Of a stretch of DNA of 64,000 nt, positions 29,114-37,284 are shown piece after piece. The notes beneath the pieces are model-generated. The model saw only the letters and a list, made by a program, of their open reading frames with translations, searched no databases and was not told where the DNA came from. The stretch's first letter is position 1. Each line of letters opens with the position of its first letter. The stretch spans positions 1-64,000 of the forward strand of contig NZ_PYLQ01000007.1 in NCBI RefSeq assembly GCF_003024685.1. Direction: 5' to 3'. The position numbers and the translations under genes are program-made. Origin of the DNA: Faecalibacillus intestinalis (GTDB lineage Bacteria > Bacillota_I > Bacilli_A > Erysipelotrichales > Coprobacillaceae).

Positions 29114-29880
29114 TGAAGAAATTGTTTTGTTTTGATATTGATGGTACTTTAAGAACAACCACAGATCATCAAATACCAGAAAGTACCATCAAAGCCTTAA
29201 ATTTATTAAGAGAAAAAGGTCATCTTTTATTAGTATCTACAGGTAGAAGTGTTGACTCTTTAAAGAATACTCACATTTATGATACTTTTGCCTTTGATGG
29301 GTATGTATGCAATAGTGGACAAGCTTTATTAGATAAAAATTTAAAACTTATTCACAAAGAAAGTTTATCTACAACTGTTGTTTTAAAAGCTTTAGACGCT
29401 TCTAAAAAACACAACATTCCTTTAGCTCTTAAATGTACACCAAGAATTATTAATATGGAACCCAATGAAGATGTCATTCGTTCATGTAATTATTTCAATA
29501 ATCCAATTCCCCCTGTTGGTAGCTATACCAATCAAGAAGTAGGTGCCATGATTGCTTATGGTCCTTTAGATTATGACTATCAAGAATTTAAAGATATTGA
29601 AGAACTTGATGTGATGGTAGGAGAAAGTAGTTATGCTGATATTACTATTAAAGGAATTTCTAAAGCAACTGGCATTGCTTATTTTATGAAGTTATGGAAT
29701 ATGAAAAGTTATGTAGCTTTTGGGGATTCTTTAAATGATGTTGAAATGTTTAAACATGCTTCTTTTTCGATTTGTATGGGACAAGGAAATAATGAGTTAA
29801 AGAAATTAAGTGATTTTGTGACAACTTCTATTGATGAAGATGGTATTTATTATGCATGTAAAGAATTAGGCTATATCTAA
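29113..29880 (+). CDS. HAD-superfamily hydrolase, Cof type
   Basis: The nucleophile motif is FDIDGTLRT (residues 5-13), motif II is LLVSTGRS, the lysine is in the ITIKGISKATGI segment and motif III is AFGDSLNDVEMF. These are the marks of a Cof-type sugar or nucleotide phosphatase of 255 residues. Start codon overlaps the AIM24 stop codon. Confidence 0.9.
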   Translation: MKKLFCFDIDGTLRTTTDHQIPESTIKALNLLREKGHLLLVSTGRSVDSLKNTHIYDTFAFDGYVCNSGQALLDKNLKLIHKESLSTTVVLKALDASKKHNIPLALKCTPRIINMEPNEDVIRSCNYFNNPIPPVGSYTNQEVGAMIAYGPLDYDYQEFKDIEELDVMVGESSYADITIKGISKATGIAYFMKLWNMKSYVAFGDSLNDVEMFKHASFSICMGQGNNELKKLSDFVTTSIDEDGIYYACKELGYI

Positions 29881-30071
29881 AATAGCCTTTTTTATTTCGT
29901 CTAAGTTCTTACCTATTAAAAGTAAATCAAAGAGTTCTTCATATTGTTTGGTTGATAGATTTTCTAAAAAAATTGAATCTACATCAGGGAAGCGAATAAG
30001 GAAAAGTTTGAGAGCATTTCTTCTTGCAATCAGTTTTTTTGTTTTTCAAAAGAAGTATTTTCTTGATTCAT
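29866..30071 (-). pseudogene. small decayed ORF convergent with the HAD gene
   Basis: From the ATG at 30071 the frame reads MNQENTSFEKQKN and stops, but adding one base in its A7 run would continue as KLIARRNALKLFLIRFPDVD and end LDIA at 29866, 68 residues in all. An AAGGAGTT site precedes the ATG. I do not recognise it. It accounts for most of the 29881-30187 gap. Confidence 0.45.
29869..29893 (+). terminator. terminator of the lactonase-AIM24-HAD run
   Basis: GGCTA/TAGCC arms around the HAD stop codon, followed by six T residues. Confidence 0.6.
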
Positions 30072-30156
30072 AAAAAAACTCCTTCTTTCATTATAGAAAA
30101 ATATATTTTTTTATAAATGGACAGATAGTCCAAAATACTCCTTAAAATTATGCCCA

Positions 30157-30182
30157 AAATAAAAATGGTCTTTCGACCATTT
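30157..30182 (-). terminator. intrinsic terminator of carAB
   Basis: The stem AATGGTC/GACCATT (30164-30181) with a four-base loop is followed by T residues on the minus strand. Confidence 0.85.
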
Positions 30183-30187
30183 TTTAA

Positions 30188-33100
30188 TTATCTTAATTTT
30201 GTAATATCAATTAACGATGGCACACCATGTTTACGTTTTTCAAGTGAATCAATAAGTGCTTTTGCTGTATCAAGTGAAGTATAAATTGGAATACCAGCTT
30301 CTACAGCAAAACGTCTAATTAAGAAGCCATCTTTTAAGTTATCATTTCTTGTTGGAATATCGATTACTAAATCAACTGTATCCGTAAACATTAAATCAAA
30401 GATTGTATTTGTTTTTTCACAAATACGATTGACAAAATGTACAGGTACATCATGTTCTTTTAAGAATTTATATGTTCCTTCTGTTGCATATAAATCATAA
30501 CCAAACATATAATATTGTTTAGCGATTGGTAAGAATTCTTCTTTAGAAGAATCTTTAATTGTACAAATGATATTCTTTCTCTTAGGTAATTGAATACCTG
30601 TTCCCATGAATGCCTTATAAATAGCTTCATCTAAGTTTTTAGAAATACCTAAAACTTCTCCTGTTGATTTCATTTCAGGTCCTAAAGAAATTTCTGCACC
30701 TTTGATTTTTTCAAATGAGAACACTGGCATCTTAACTGCAATTGTTTCTTTTTCCGGAACAATTCCATAAGAATATCCTTGTTCTTCAATTGTATGTCCC
30801 ATAATAGCTTTTGTTGCAATGGCAACAATTGGGATATCTGTAACTTTTGAAATATAAGGAATTGTTCTTGAAGATCTTGGGTTAACTTCAATAACATAAA
30901 CTTGATCTTCATAAACAATGAATTGAATATTGATTAATCCGACAACATGTAATGCTTTAGCAAGACGTTTTGTATAATCAACGATCACATCTTTAATTTC
31001 TTGTTTGATTTTTTGTGGTGGGTAAACAGAAATACTATCTCCCGAGTGAACTCCCGCACGTTCAACGTGTTCCATAATACCTGGAATTAAGATACCATGT
31101 CCATCACAAACTGCATCAACTTCAACTTCTTTACCAGATAAGTATTTATCAATTAAAATTGGATGTTCTTGGTATTGTCTATTAATGATTTTCATGAACT
31201 TTTTAATATCACCATCATTTAAGGCAATTTCCATACCAGCACCACCTAATACATAAGATGGTCTTACTAAAACTGGATATCCTAATTTATTAGCAACTTC
31301 AATTGCTTCTTCTGCAGTAAAGACTGTTGAACCTCTTGGACGATCAATATGACATTTTTCAAGAATTTCATCAAATCTTTCTCTATCTTCTGCAGCATCT
31401 ACATCATCAGCATCTGTTCCTAAGATTTTAACACCCATATCTGTAAGTGCTTTGGTAAGTTTGATCGCTGTTTGTCCCCCAAATTGAACGATTGCTCCAT
31501 CAGGTTTTTCAATGTCTACAATACTTTCTACATCTTCAGCAGTAAGTGGTTCAAAGTATAAACGATCAGCAATATCAAAGTCTGTTGATACTGTTTCAGG
31601 GTTGTTATTAACAATAATTGTATCGTATCCTGCTGCTTTTAAGGCCCATACACAATGTACCGAACAGTAATCAAATTCAATACCTTGACCAATACGAATT
31701 GGTCCTGATCCTAAAACCATGATTTTTTTCTTTTCTCTTTGTGGTTCTACTTCGTTCACTCCACCTTGAATTGAATAGTAATAAGGTGTTTGTGCATCAA
31801 ATTCTGCCGCACATGTATCAACAACTTTATAAGCTGCAACAATATTATTATCTTTACGCATTTGATGAATTTCTTGTTCTGTTTTTCCAGTTAATTCAGC
31901 AATGACTCTATCTGGGAATTGTAATCTTTTTGCTTGTTTTAATAAATCAACTGTTAATTCTTCTGTTTTAATTCTTTCTTCCATTTCTACTAAATGTTTT
32001 ATTTTATCAATGAACCAAACATCAATTTTAGTAATTTCATGGATTTCTTGTTCAGTAATTCCTTTTCTTAATGATTCAGCAACTGCAAAGATACGTTGAT
32101 CATCAACATCTTTTAATTTTTGTTTTAATTCATCATGTGTTAATTTTGTAAAGGCATCTAAGCGTAAGTAGAAAACATTTTGTTCAAGAGAACGTAAAGC
32201 TTTCATTAAAGCTCCTTCAAAGTTATTACAGATTGACATAACTTCTCCAGTTGCTTTCATTTGTGTTCCTAATTTTCTTGAAGCATCAACGAATTTATCA
32301 AATGGCCATTTAGGAATTTTACATACCACATAGTCTAATGTTGGTTCATAAGAAGCATATGTTTTACCTGTAACGGCATTTTTGATTTCATCTAAAGTAT
32401 ATCCTAAAGCAATTTTAGCTGCTAATTTAGCGATTGGATAACCTGTTGCTTTAGAAGCTAAAGCTGATGAACGAGAAACACGAGGGTTTACTTCGATAAC
32501 ACAGTATTCAAAACTATTTGGATTTAAAGCGTATTGTACGTTACATCCACCTTCAATATTTAAAGCTGTAATAATATTTAAAGCTGATGAACGTAACATT
32601 TGATATTCTTTATCTGATAAAGTTTGGCTTGGTGCCACAACAATACTATCTCCTGTATGAACACCAACAGGATCTAAGTTTTCCATGTTACATACAGTAA
32701 TGCAGTTTCCTGCACTATCTCTCATTACTTCATATTCGATTTCTTTCCATCCAGCAATACATCTTTCAATTAAACATTGACTTACTCTTGATAGACGTAA
32801 ACCATTTGAACAAATATCATGAAGTTCTTTTTCATTATTTGCGATACCTCCACCAGTACCACCTAATGTATAAGCAGGTCTTACAACAACTGGATAACCA
32901 ATTTTTTCTGCAAATTCTAAAGCATCATTAACATGGTTAACAACGATGGATGCAGCACATGGTTCGTTAATTCTTTCCATTAAGTTTTTAAATTCTAAAC
33001 GATCTTCTGCAAGTTTGATTGTATCTGTATTTGTCCCAATTGTACGAACATTGTGTTCTTCTAAGAATCCTTCATCCGCTAAAGCCATAGCGATGTTTAA

Positions 33101-33385
33101 TGCATTTTGTCCACCTAATGTTGGTAAAATGCTATCTGGTTTTTCTTCCATGATTAATTTTTTAACAACAGGAACTGTTAATGGTTCGATATAAACTTTA
33201 TCTGCGATATCACCATCTGTCATGATTGTTGCTGGGTTGGAGTTAATTAAAACAACTTCTACCCCTTCTTCTCTTAAAGCTCTACAAGCTTGAGTTCCAG
33301 CATAATCAAATTCTGCTGCTTGACCAATGATGATAGGCCCTGAACCGATAACTAATACTTTTTTTATACTTAAATCTCTTGCCAT
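30188..33385 (-). CDS. carB: carbamoyl-phosphate synthase large subunit (carAB copy)
   Basis: This 1065-residue protein makes carbamoyl phosphate from bicarbonate, ATP and ammonia supplied by CarA, for pyrimidine and arginine synthesis. Two ATP-grasp halves are seen (KVLVIGSGPIIIGQAAEFDY at the start and IMVLGSGPIRIGQGIEFDYC at mid-protein), each followed by an ENPR-like motif (VIEVNPRVSRSSALASKATG; VIEVNPRSSRTIPYISKV), then the C-terminal allosteric MGS-like domain. It lies one base after carA. A second, separate carB occurs at 41701-44919. Confidence 0.96.
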   Translation of the reverse strand: MARDLSIKKVLVIGSGPIIIGQAAEFDYAGTQACRALREEGVEVVLINSNPATIMTDGDIADKVYIEPLTVPVVKKLIMEEKPDSILPTLGGQNALNIAMALADEGFLEEHNVRTIGTNTDTIKLAEDRLEFKNLMERINEPCAASIVVNHVNDALEFAEKIGYPVVVRPAYTLGGTGGGIANNEKELHDICSNGLRLSRVSQCLIERCIAGWKEIEYEVMRDSAGNCITVCNMENLDPVGVHTGDSIVVAPSQTLSDKEYQMLRSSALNIITALNIEGGCNVQYALNPNSFEYCVIEVNPRVSRSSALASKATGYPIAKLAAKIALGYTLDEIKNAVTGKTYASYEPTLDYVVCKIPKWPFDKFVDASRKLGTQMKATGEVMSICNNFEGALMKALRSLEQNVFYLRLDAFTKLTHDELKQKLKDVDDQRIFAVAESLRKGITEQEIHEITKIDVWFIDKIKHLVEMEERIKTEELTVDLLKQAKRLQFPDRVIAELTGKTEQEIHQMRKDNNIVAAYKVVDTCAAEFDAQTPYYYSIQGGVNEVEPQREKKKIMVLGSGPIRIGQGIEFDYCSVHCVWALKAAGYDTIIVNNNPETVSTDFDIADRLYFEPLTAEDVESIVDIEKPDGAIVQFGGQTAIKLTKALTDMGVKILGTDADDVDAAEDRERFDEILEKCHIDRPRGSTVFTAEEAIEVANKLGYPVLVRPSYVLGGAGMEIALNDGDIKKFMKIINRQYQEHPILIDKYLSGKEVEVDAVCDGHGILIPGIMEHVERAGVHSGDSISVYPPQKIKQEIKDVIVDYTKRLAKALHVVGLINIQFIVYEDQVYVIEVNPRSSRTIPYISKVTDIPIVAIATKAIMGHTIEEQGYSYGIVPEKETIAVKMPVFSFEKIKGAEISLGPEMKSTGEVLGISKNLDEAIYKAFMGTGIQLPKRKNIICTIKDSSKEEFLPIAKQYYMFGYDLYATEGTYKFLKEHDVPVHFVNRICEKTNTIFDLMFTDTVDLVIDIPTRNDNLKDGFLIRRFAVEAGIPIYTSLDTAKALIDSLEKRKHGVPSLIDITKLR

Positions 33386-33386
33386 C

Positions 33387-34457
33387 TTATTTTACCTCCA
33401 TCATTTTTTCAAATTCATCAAATAAAGCATCTGTATCTAATGGACCAGCACATGCTTCTGGGTGAAATTGAACTGTTTTAATATTTTTACCCATATATTC
33501 AACACCTTCGATTGTTTGGTCATTTACATTAATAAACCAAGGTTTTGCAATATTACGATCAATAGAATCATCACAAATTACATAGTTATGATTTTGTGTA
33601 GAAATATAAACACGACCTGTATTTAAATCTTTAACAGGATGATTTGCACCATGGTGTCCATATTTTAATTTTTCAGTTTTAAATCCATGAGCTAAAGCCA
33701 TCAATTGATGTCCTAAACAGATTGCAAAGATTGGCAAACCACTTTCAGATAGTTTTTTAACTTCTTTAATGATTTCAACATTTTCGCTTGGATCTCCAGG
33801 ACCATTTGATAACATCACTCCATCATAGTTTCCTTCAATGATTGTACTTGCAGGAGTAGATGCTGGATAAACTGTGACTTCTATATTTCTATTTGCTAAT
33901 GATTTAGCAATATTTTTCTTAGCACCAAAGTCTAATAAAGCAACTTTTCGATCTCCTGTTCCTACTTTATATGGTTTGTCACATGTTGTTTTTTCAACGA
34001 CACCAGTTACTTTAAAGTTATGTATTTTTTCCATCACTTCACTTAAATCATCATATTTTGTTGTTGTAATCATTCCGTTCATACAACCTTTATTTCTAAT
34101 GATTTTAGTTAAATGTCTTGTATCGATTCCTTGAATACAAGGAATGTCATGTTCAATTAAATAATCTTTTAAATCAATATTTTTTCTAAAATTACTTCCA
34201 AGTCTAGCAAGTTCATTCACTACAAATCCTTCAACATAAGGTTTTGTAGATTCTTGATCTTCTAAACATACTCCATAGTTTCCAATTAATGGATATGTCA
34301 TAACAACTGATTGTCCTGCATAGGAAGGATCCGTTAATACTTCTACATATCCTGTCATTGAAGTATTAAATACAAATTCACTGACAACTTCTTTGTTAGC
34401 CCCTACGCTTTCACCTTCAAATACATTTCCATCTTCTAAGATTAAATAGGCTTTCAT
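33387..34457 (-). CDS. carA: carbamoyl-phosphate synthase small (glutaminase) subunit
   Basis: This 356-residue glutaminase has the class I amidotransferase nucleophile in FAICLGHQLMALAHG and the catalytic His-Glu near VQFHPEA. It supplies ammonia to CarB. The ATG at 34457 has an AAGGAGG site; the longer frame upstream would run into the attenuator hairpin. It is the only carA in the window. Confidence 0.96.
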   Translation of the reverse strand: MKAYLILEDGNVFEGESVGANKEVVSEFVFNTSMTGYVEVLTDPSYAGQSVVMTYPLIGNYGVCLEDQESTKPYVEGFVVNELARLGSNFRKNIDLKDYLIEHDIPCIQGIDTRHLTKIIRNKGCMNGMITTTKYDDLSEVMEKIHNFKVTGVVEKTTCDKPYKVGTGDRKVALLDFGAKKNIAKSLANRNIEVTVYPASTPASTIIEGNYDGVMLSNGPGDPSENVEIIKEVKKLSESGLPIFAICLGHQLMALAHGFKTEKLKYGHHGANHPVKDLNTGRVYISTQNHNYVICDDSIDRNIAKPWFINVNDQTIEGVEYMGKNIKTVQFHPEACAGPLDTDALFDEFEKMMEVK

Positions 34458-34481
34458 ATATTTTCCTCCTTTTTTTGTTAT

Positions 34482-34512
34482 AAAAAAACATATCAATTAA
34501 AAATGATATGTT
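34482..34512 (-). terminator. attenuator terminator in the carA leader
   Basis: The 9-bp stem AACATATCA/TGATATGTT (34487-34495 with 34504-34512) is followed by a seven-base U tract. The stop codon of the leader peptide forms the 5' edge of the stem, so a ribosome there would block the hairpin. Confidence 0.75.
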
Positions 34513-34588
34513 AGAAACAATGAGAATATAAAAATGAGGTACTCGTATTCAATTGTAAGCAATCATATTTGACACTTTGTTGTAACAT
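34511..34588 (-). CDS. carA leader peptide, 25 residues
   Basis: A short ORF (MLQQSVKYDC... ending FLYSHCF) has a strong AAGGAG ribosome site 10 bases upstream and starts about 20 bases after the predicted transcription start. Its 3' half is U-rich in RNA (codons for Phe, Leu, Tyr, Ser, Phe), and its stop codon touches the attenuator. In pyrBI and pyrE of enteric bacteria, such a coupled ribosome relieves termination when UTP is scarce; the same role here is inferred. Confidence 0.65.
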   Translation of the reverse strand: MLQQSVKYDCLQLNTSTSFLYSHCF

Positions 34589-34615
34589 AGCCCTCATCTC
34601 CTTTTGTTCTTGAAT

Positions 34616-34644
34616 AGTATAGTAGATTTGATAACATTTTTCAA
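34616..34644 (-). promoter_or_regulatory. promoter of carAB
   Basis: On the minus strand TTGAAA, a 17-base spacer and TATACT; predicted start near 34609, 21 bases before the leader peptide. Confidence 0.6.
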
Positions 34645-34729
34645 CACTAATTTATAATTTTTTATTATTCTGTAATTTTATTTTATTAACAATTTTTTAG
34701 TATAAGAAAAAAGAAATTTTACTCTCTTT

Positions 34730-35196
34730 CTATGATTGAAAATACTTTTCAATATCCTTTCTTTCATCCTCTGATAATATTAAAATATCCCTCGCTCTTT
34801 GATATGAACAATTTAATTCATTTATAACACTTCTAACATGTTCAATATTTTTTTTACGTTCCATTTGTTTACCCTGTTTGATTCCTTGAGTAATTCCTTC
34901 ATTCCTTGCTTCTAATGCAATACTTTCACCTAAATCACACATATCTTTAACCTCACTTTCTATTTTCTTTGTATCAAATCCATACTCTTCTATAATTCCT
35001 GTTTTCCCTTATAATCTAATACATTATTTAAAAAGACCATTAATGGTGTCAATAATGCATCACATTCTTCATACTTTTTATTTAAGTCATGTTCTTTGTT
35101 TAAGTATACCACAAGAATAACTACTTCTCTAAAATTCTTCCAATCCTTTATAAATAAAAGGCAGATCTTATTGACCTGCCTATAATAAAATTTCAC
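34730..35196 (-). pseudogene. C-terminal remnant of a Rpn/PD-(D/E)XK nuclease-transposase family gene
   Basis: Two frames join across a frameshift near 34990: the first ends LMVFLNNVLDYKGKQEL, and the second continues IEEYGFDTKKIESEV then CDLGESIALEARNEGITQG and ends RKDIEKYF. This helical tail with an EARxEGI...QG motif is typical of the C terminus of Rpn-type recombination-promoting nucleases. The nuclease domain is missing. It is a dead gene. Confidence 0.6.
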
Positions 35197-35197
35197 T

Positions 35198-35395
35198 TTA
35201 CTTGTTATTTCTCTTTATGACCCACAACAATATAATTCCTACTAATAAACTAATTGCGAATCCAATTGCCATCAATTGATAATTAAAATATGAATATGTT
35301 GATTGATCAATAATCTTTGTAACAGGATTCATACTTGCTATTAGCCAACTGAATACACATCCTATGAGTACAACAAATACTGGAACTTTTTTCAT
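35198..35395 (-). CDS. small two-TM membrane protein of the ABC operon
   Basis: This 65-residue protein has two hydrophobic segments (VPVFVVLIGCVFSWLIA and LMAIGFAISLLVGIILLWVI) and a basic tail (KRNNK). The ATG at 35395 has a GAGGGG site 8 bases upstream. It is the last gene after two MacB-like ABC proteins, 5 bases downstream, and could be an accessory or immunity-like protein. That role is inference from context. Confidence 0.6.
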   Translation of the reverse strand: MKKVPVFVVLIGCVFSWLIASMNPVTKIIDQSTYSYFNYQLMAIGFAISLLVGIILLWVIKRNNK

Positions 35396-35400
35396 AGTAA

Positions 35401-37284
35401 TCACCCCTCACTTGTTTTTAACATATTTCCTTCATTGTTTATTTTCATTAAAATGATAAATGTAACACATGGTACAAAAAGAATAATTAAATTCACAATC
35501 ATCAAAACACTAAACGCTCTTTCTATAATTATACTTGCCAATGTATGGTATTGTAAGTAGAAAATACCCATTACTGAAACTTGCGCTAAAACAATAGATA
35601 GTAAACAATAGTTAATCCTTTCTTTTAAAATAAGTTTTAAACATTGTTTTTTATTGAACCCATTGACAAGCAACAATGCGTATTGATAACGCCTTGTGAC
35701 AACATCAAATATTCCTATAATAAAACATGAAAGTACAAAGAGTATAAATATGATCTTTGAAAAATTGTAAATCATTTCAAAGCCAAATGATGTTGTTTGA
35801 TTTAGAATCGTAGAAGATACTGGATTATAAACTTTAATTTGTTGATCGTGTTTTTTTATAAAATCTGTGACTGCCTGTATATTCTTATAAGAATTTATTT
35901 TTAAGATATAGACATTTGATTGATACGTGGCATCAGGTATACATTGATTGATGATTTTTTGATAGAGATTTTGTGAAATATAAATGATATTTTCAGTTGA
36001 TTTCGTATAGCGATTACCAATATCCTTATCAGCAGTATCTGCATTTGAAAGTTCAAAAGGAATTTCAACAAATTCAAATTCATTGTTTTTTAGCACCTGC
36101 ATTGTTCCAGTCAAATGAATATGACCTTTTATTTTTTGATAAAGTGAATAAGAAATATAAATCTTGTCTGTATTTATTTTTTGTTTATCAATTGAAAATA
36201 CATGGTTGCTGTTTTTTTTGACTGTTTTCATTTTCTTATAATAGGGTTGTATGACCACTGTTTCTTTAAAAGATGAATCATTGACCGTCATATGAGCCAC
36301 ATTCCATTCAAAAAAGGGAGAAATATTTTGAATCATATGATTTTGTGATAAATCTTGTACAAGTGTTCTAGAAACTGGCGTTCCAGCCATATCATAAGCA
36401 TTTCCACCATCCTTATAAGAAATCCTTAATTCATTATCGATTGCTTTATTTATCATTCTTTCTGTTTCTTTTTGATAATAGGCTTGAAAACACATCATAT
36501 AGGCCATAATGATCATCAAAAAGGAAATGATGATATTTCTTTTATAATGGATTTTATTTGATTTTTGTGCATGTAAATAATAATTAAGTGGAAATGTTTG
36601 AATTGTTTTTCTTGCAATTAAATTCTTATTTTCTTTGATGATATTTTTCTTTAATAGAATTTGTTGATTTTCAATATGATAGTGTTTATCTGCAATCTCT
36701 AACATCTCTAAATCATGAGAAGCAATAACAACTGTCTTATGATATTTATAGCATAAATCATAAATGATTTTTCTCATACGTCTTCTGTTTTCATCATCTA
36801 AATACGCTGTTGGTTCATCCAAAAAAATGATTTCAGGTTCTTTCATCATACAGCATAAAATCAAAAGCCTTTGTTTTTGCCCTCCTGATAAAACTTTTAC
36901 TTCTCCATTTAAATCAATATTTAAATCAAGTTCATCTAACAAATTCATCATTTTATCTTTCTTAAATTCAACCTGACCAAGTTGACTAAAGAATTCAATA
37001 TTTTGAATGACTGATAGATCATTAAAAAGTCGACAGTCTTGAAAAACAAATGCGATTTTTCTTCTAAATGATTCCTCATCTAAATCAGACATTTTTTCAT
37101 TTTCATAAATATATTCCTTATTTGCATAATCTGTAAGTCGTGCAAGTTCAAATAATAGAGTCGATTTACCCGAACCACTCTCTCCTGTAATCAATGTAAT
37201 TTTCCCTGAATCAATTTTAATTTCTTGATCAGTAAATAAATCTTTATCCCTAAAGGATAAATTAATATGTTTCATTTCAATCAT
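35401..37284 (-). CDS. ABC transporter, fused ATPase and FtsX-like permease (second)
   Basis: This 627-residue protein has an N-terminal ATPase (Walker A GESGSGKST, signature VLSGGQKQR, Walker B IIFLDEPTAYLDD, His in VIASHDLEM). A transmembrane segment follows near residue 250, then a 250-residue extracytoplasmic domain and three C-terminal membrane segments. This is the MacB layout used for export or mechanotransmission rather than import. It overlaps the upstream ABC gene by 4 bases, and the two probably form a heterodimer. Confidence 0.85.
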   Translation of the reverse strand: MIEMKHINLSFRDKDLFTDQEIKIDSGKITLITGESGSGKSTLLFELARLTDYANKEYIYENEKMSDLDEESFRRKIAFVFQDCRLFNDLSVIQNIEFFSQLGQVEFKKDKMMNLLDELDLNIDLNGEVKVLSGGQKQRLLILCCMMKEPEIIFLDEPTAYLDDENRRRMRKIIYDLCYKYHKTVVIASHDLEMLEIADKHYHIENQQILLKKNIIKENKNLIARKTIQTFPLNYYLHAQKSNKIHYKRNIIISFLMIIMAYMMCFQAYYQKETERMINKAIDNELRISYKDGGNAYDMAGTPVSRTLVQDLSQNHMIQNISPFFEWNVAHMTVNDSSFKETVVIQPYYKKMKTVKKNSNHVFSIDKQKINTDKIYISYSLYQKIKGHIHLTGTMQVLKNNEFEFVEIPFELSNADTADKDIGNRYTKSTENIIYISQNLYQKIINQCIPDATYQSNVYILKINSYKNIQAVTDFIKKHDQQIKVYNPVSSTILNQTTSFGFEMIYNFSKIIFILFVLSCFIIGIFDVVTRRYQYALLLVNGFNKKQCLKLILKERINYCLLSIVLAQVSVMGIFYLQYHTLASIIIERAFSVLMIVNLIILFVPCVTFIILMKINNEGNMLKTSEG

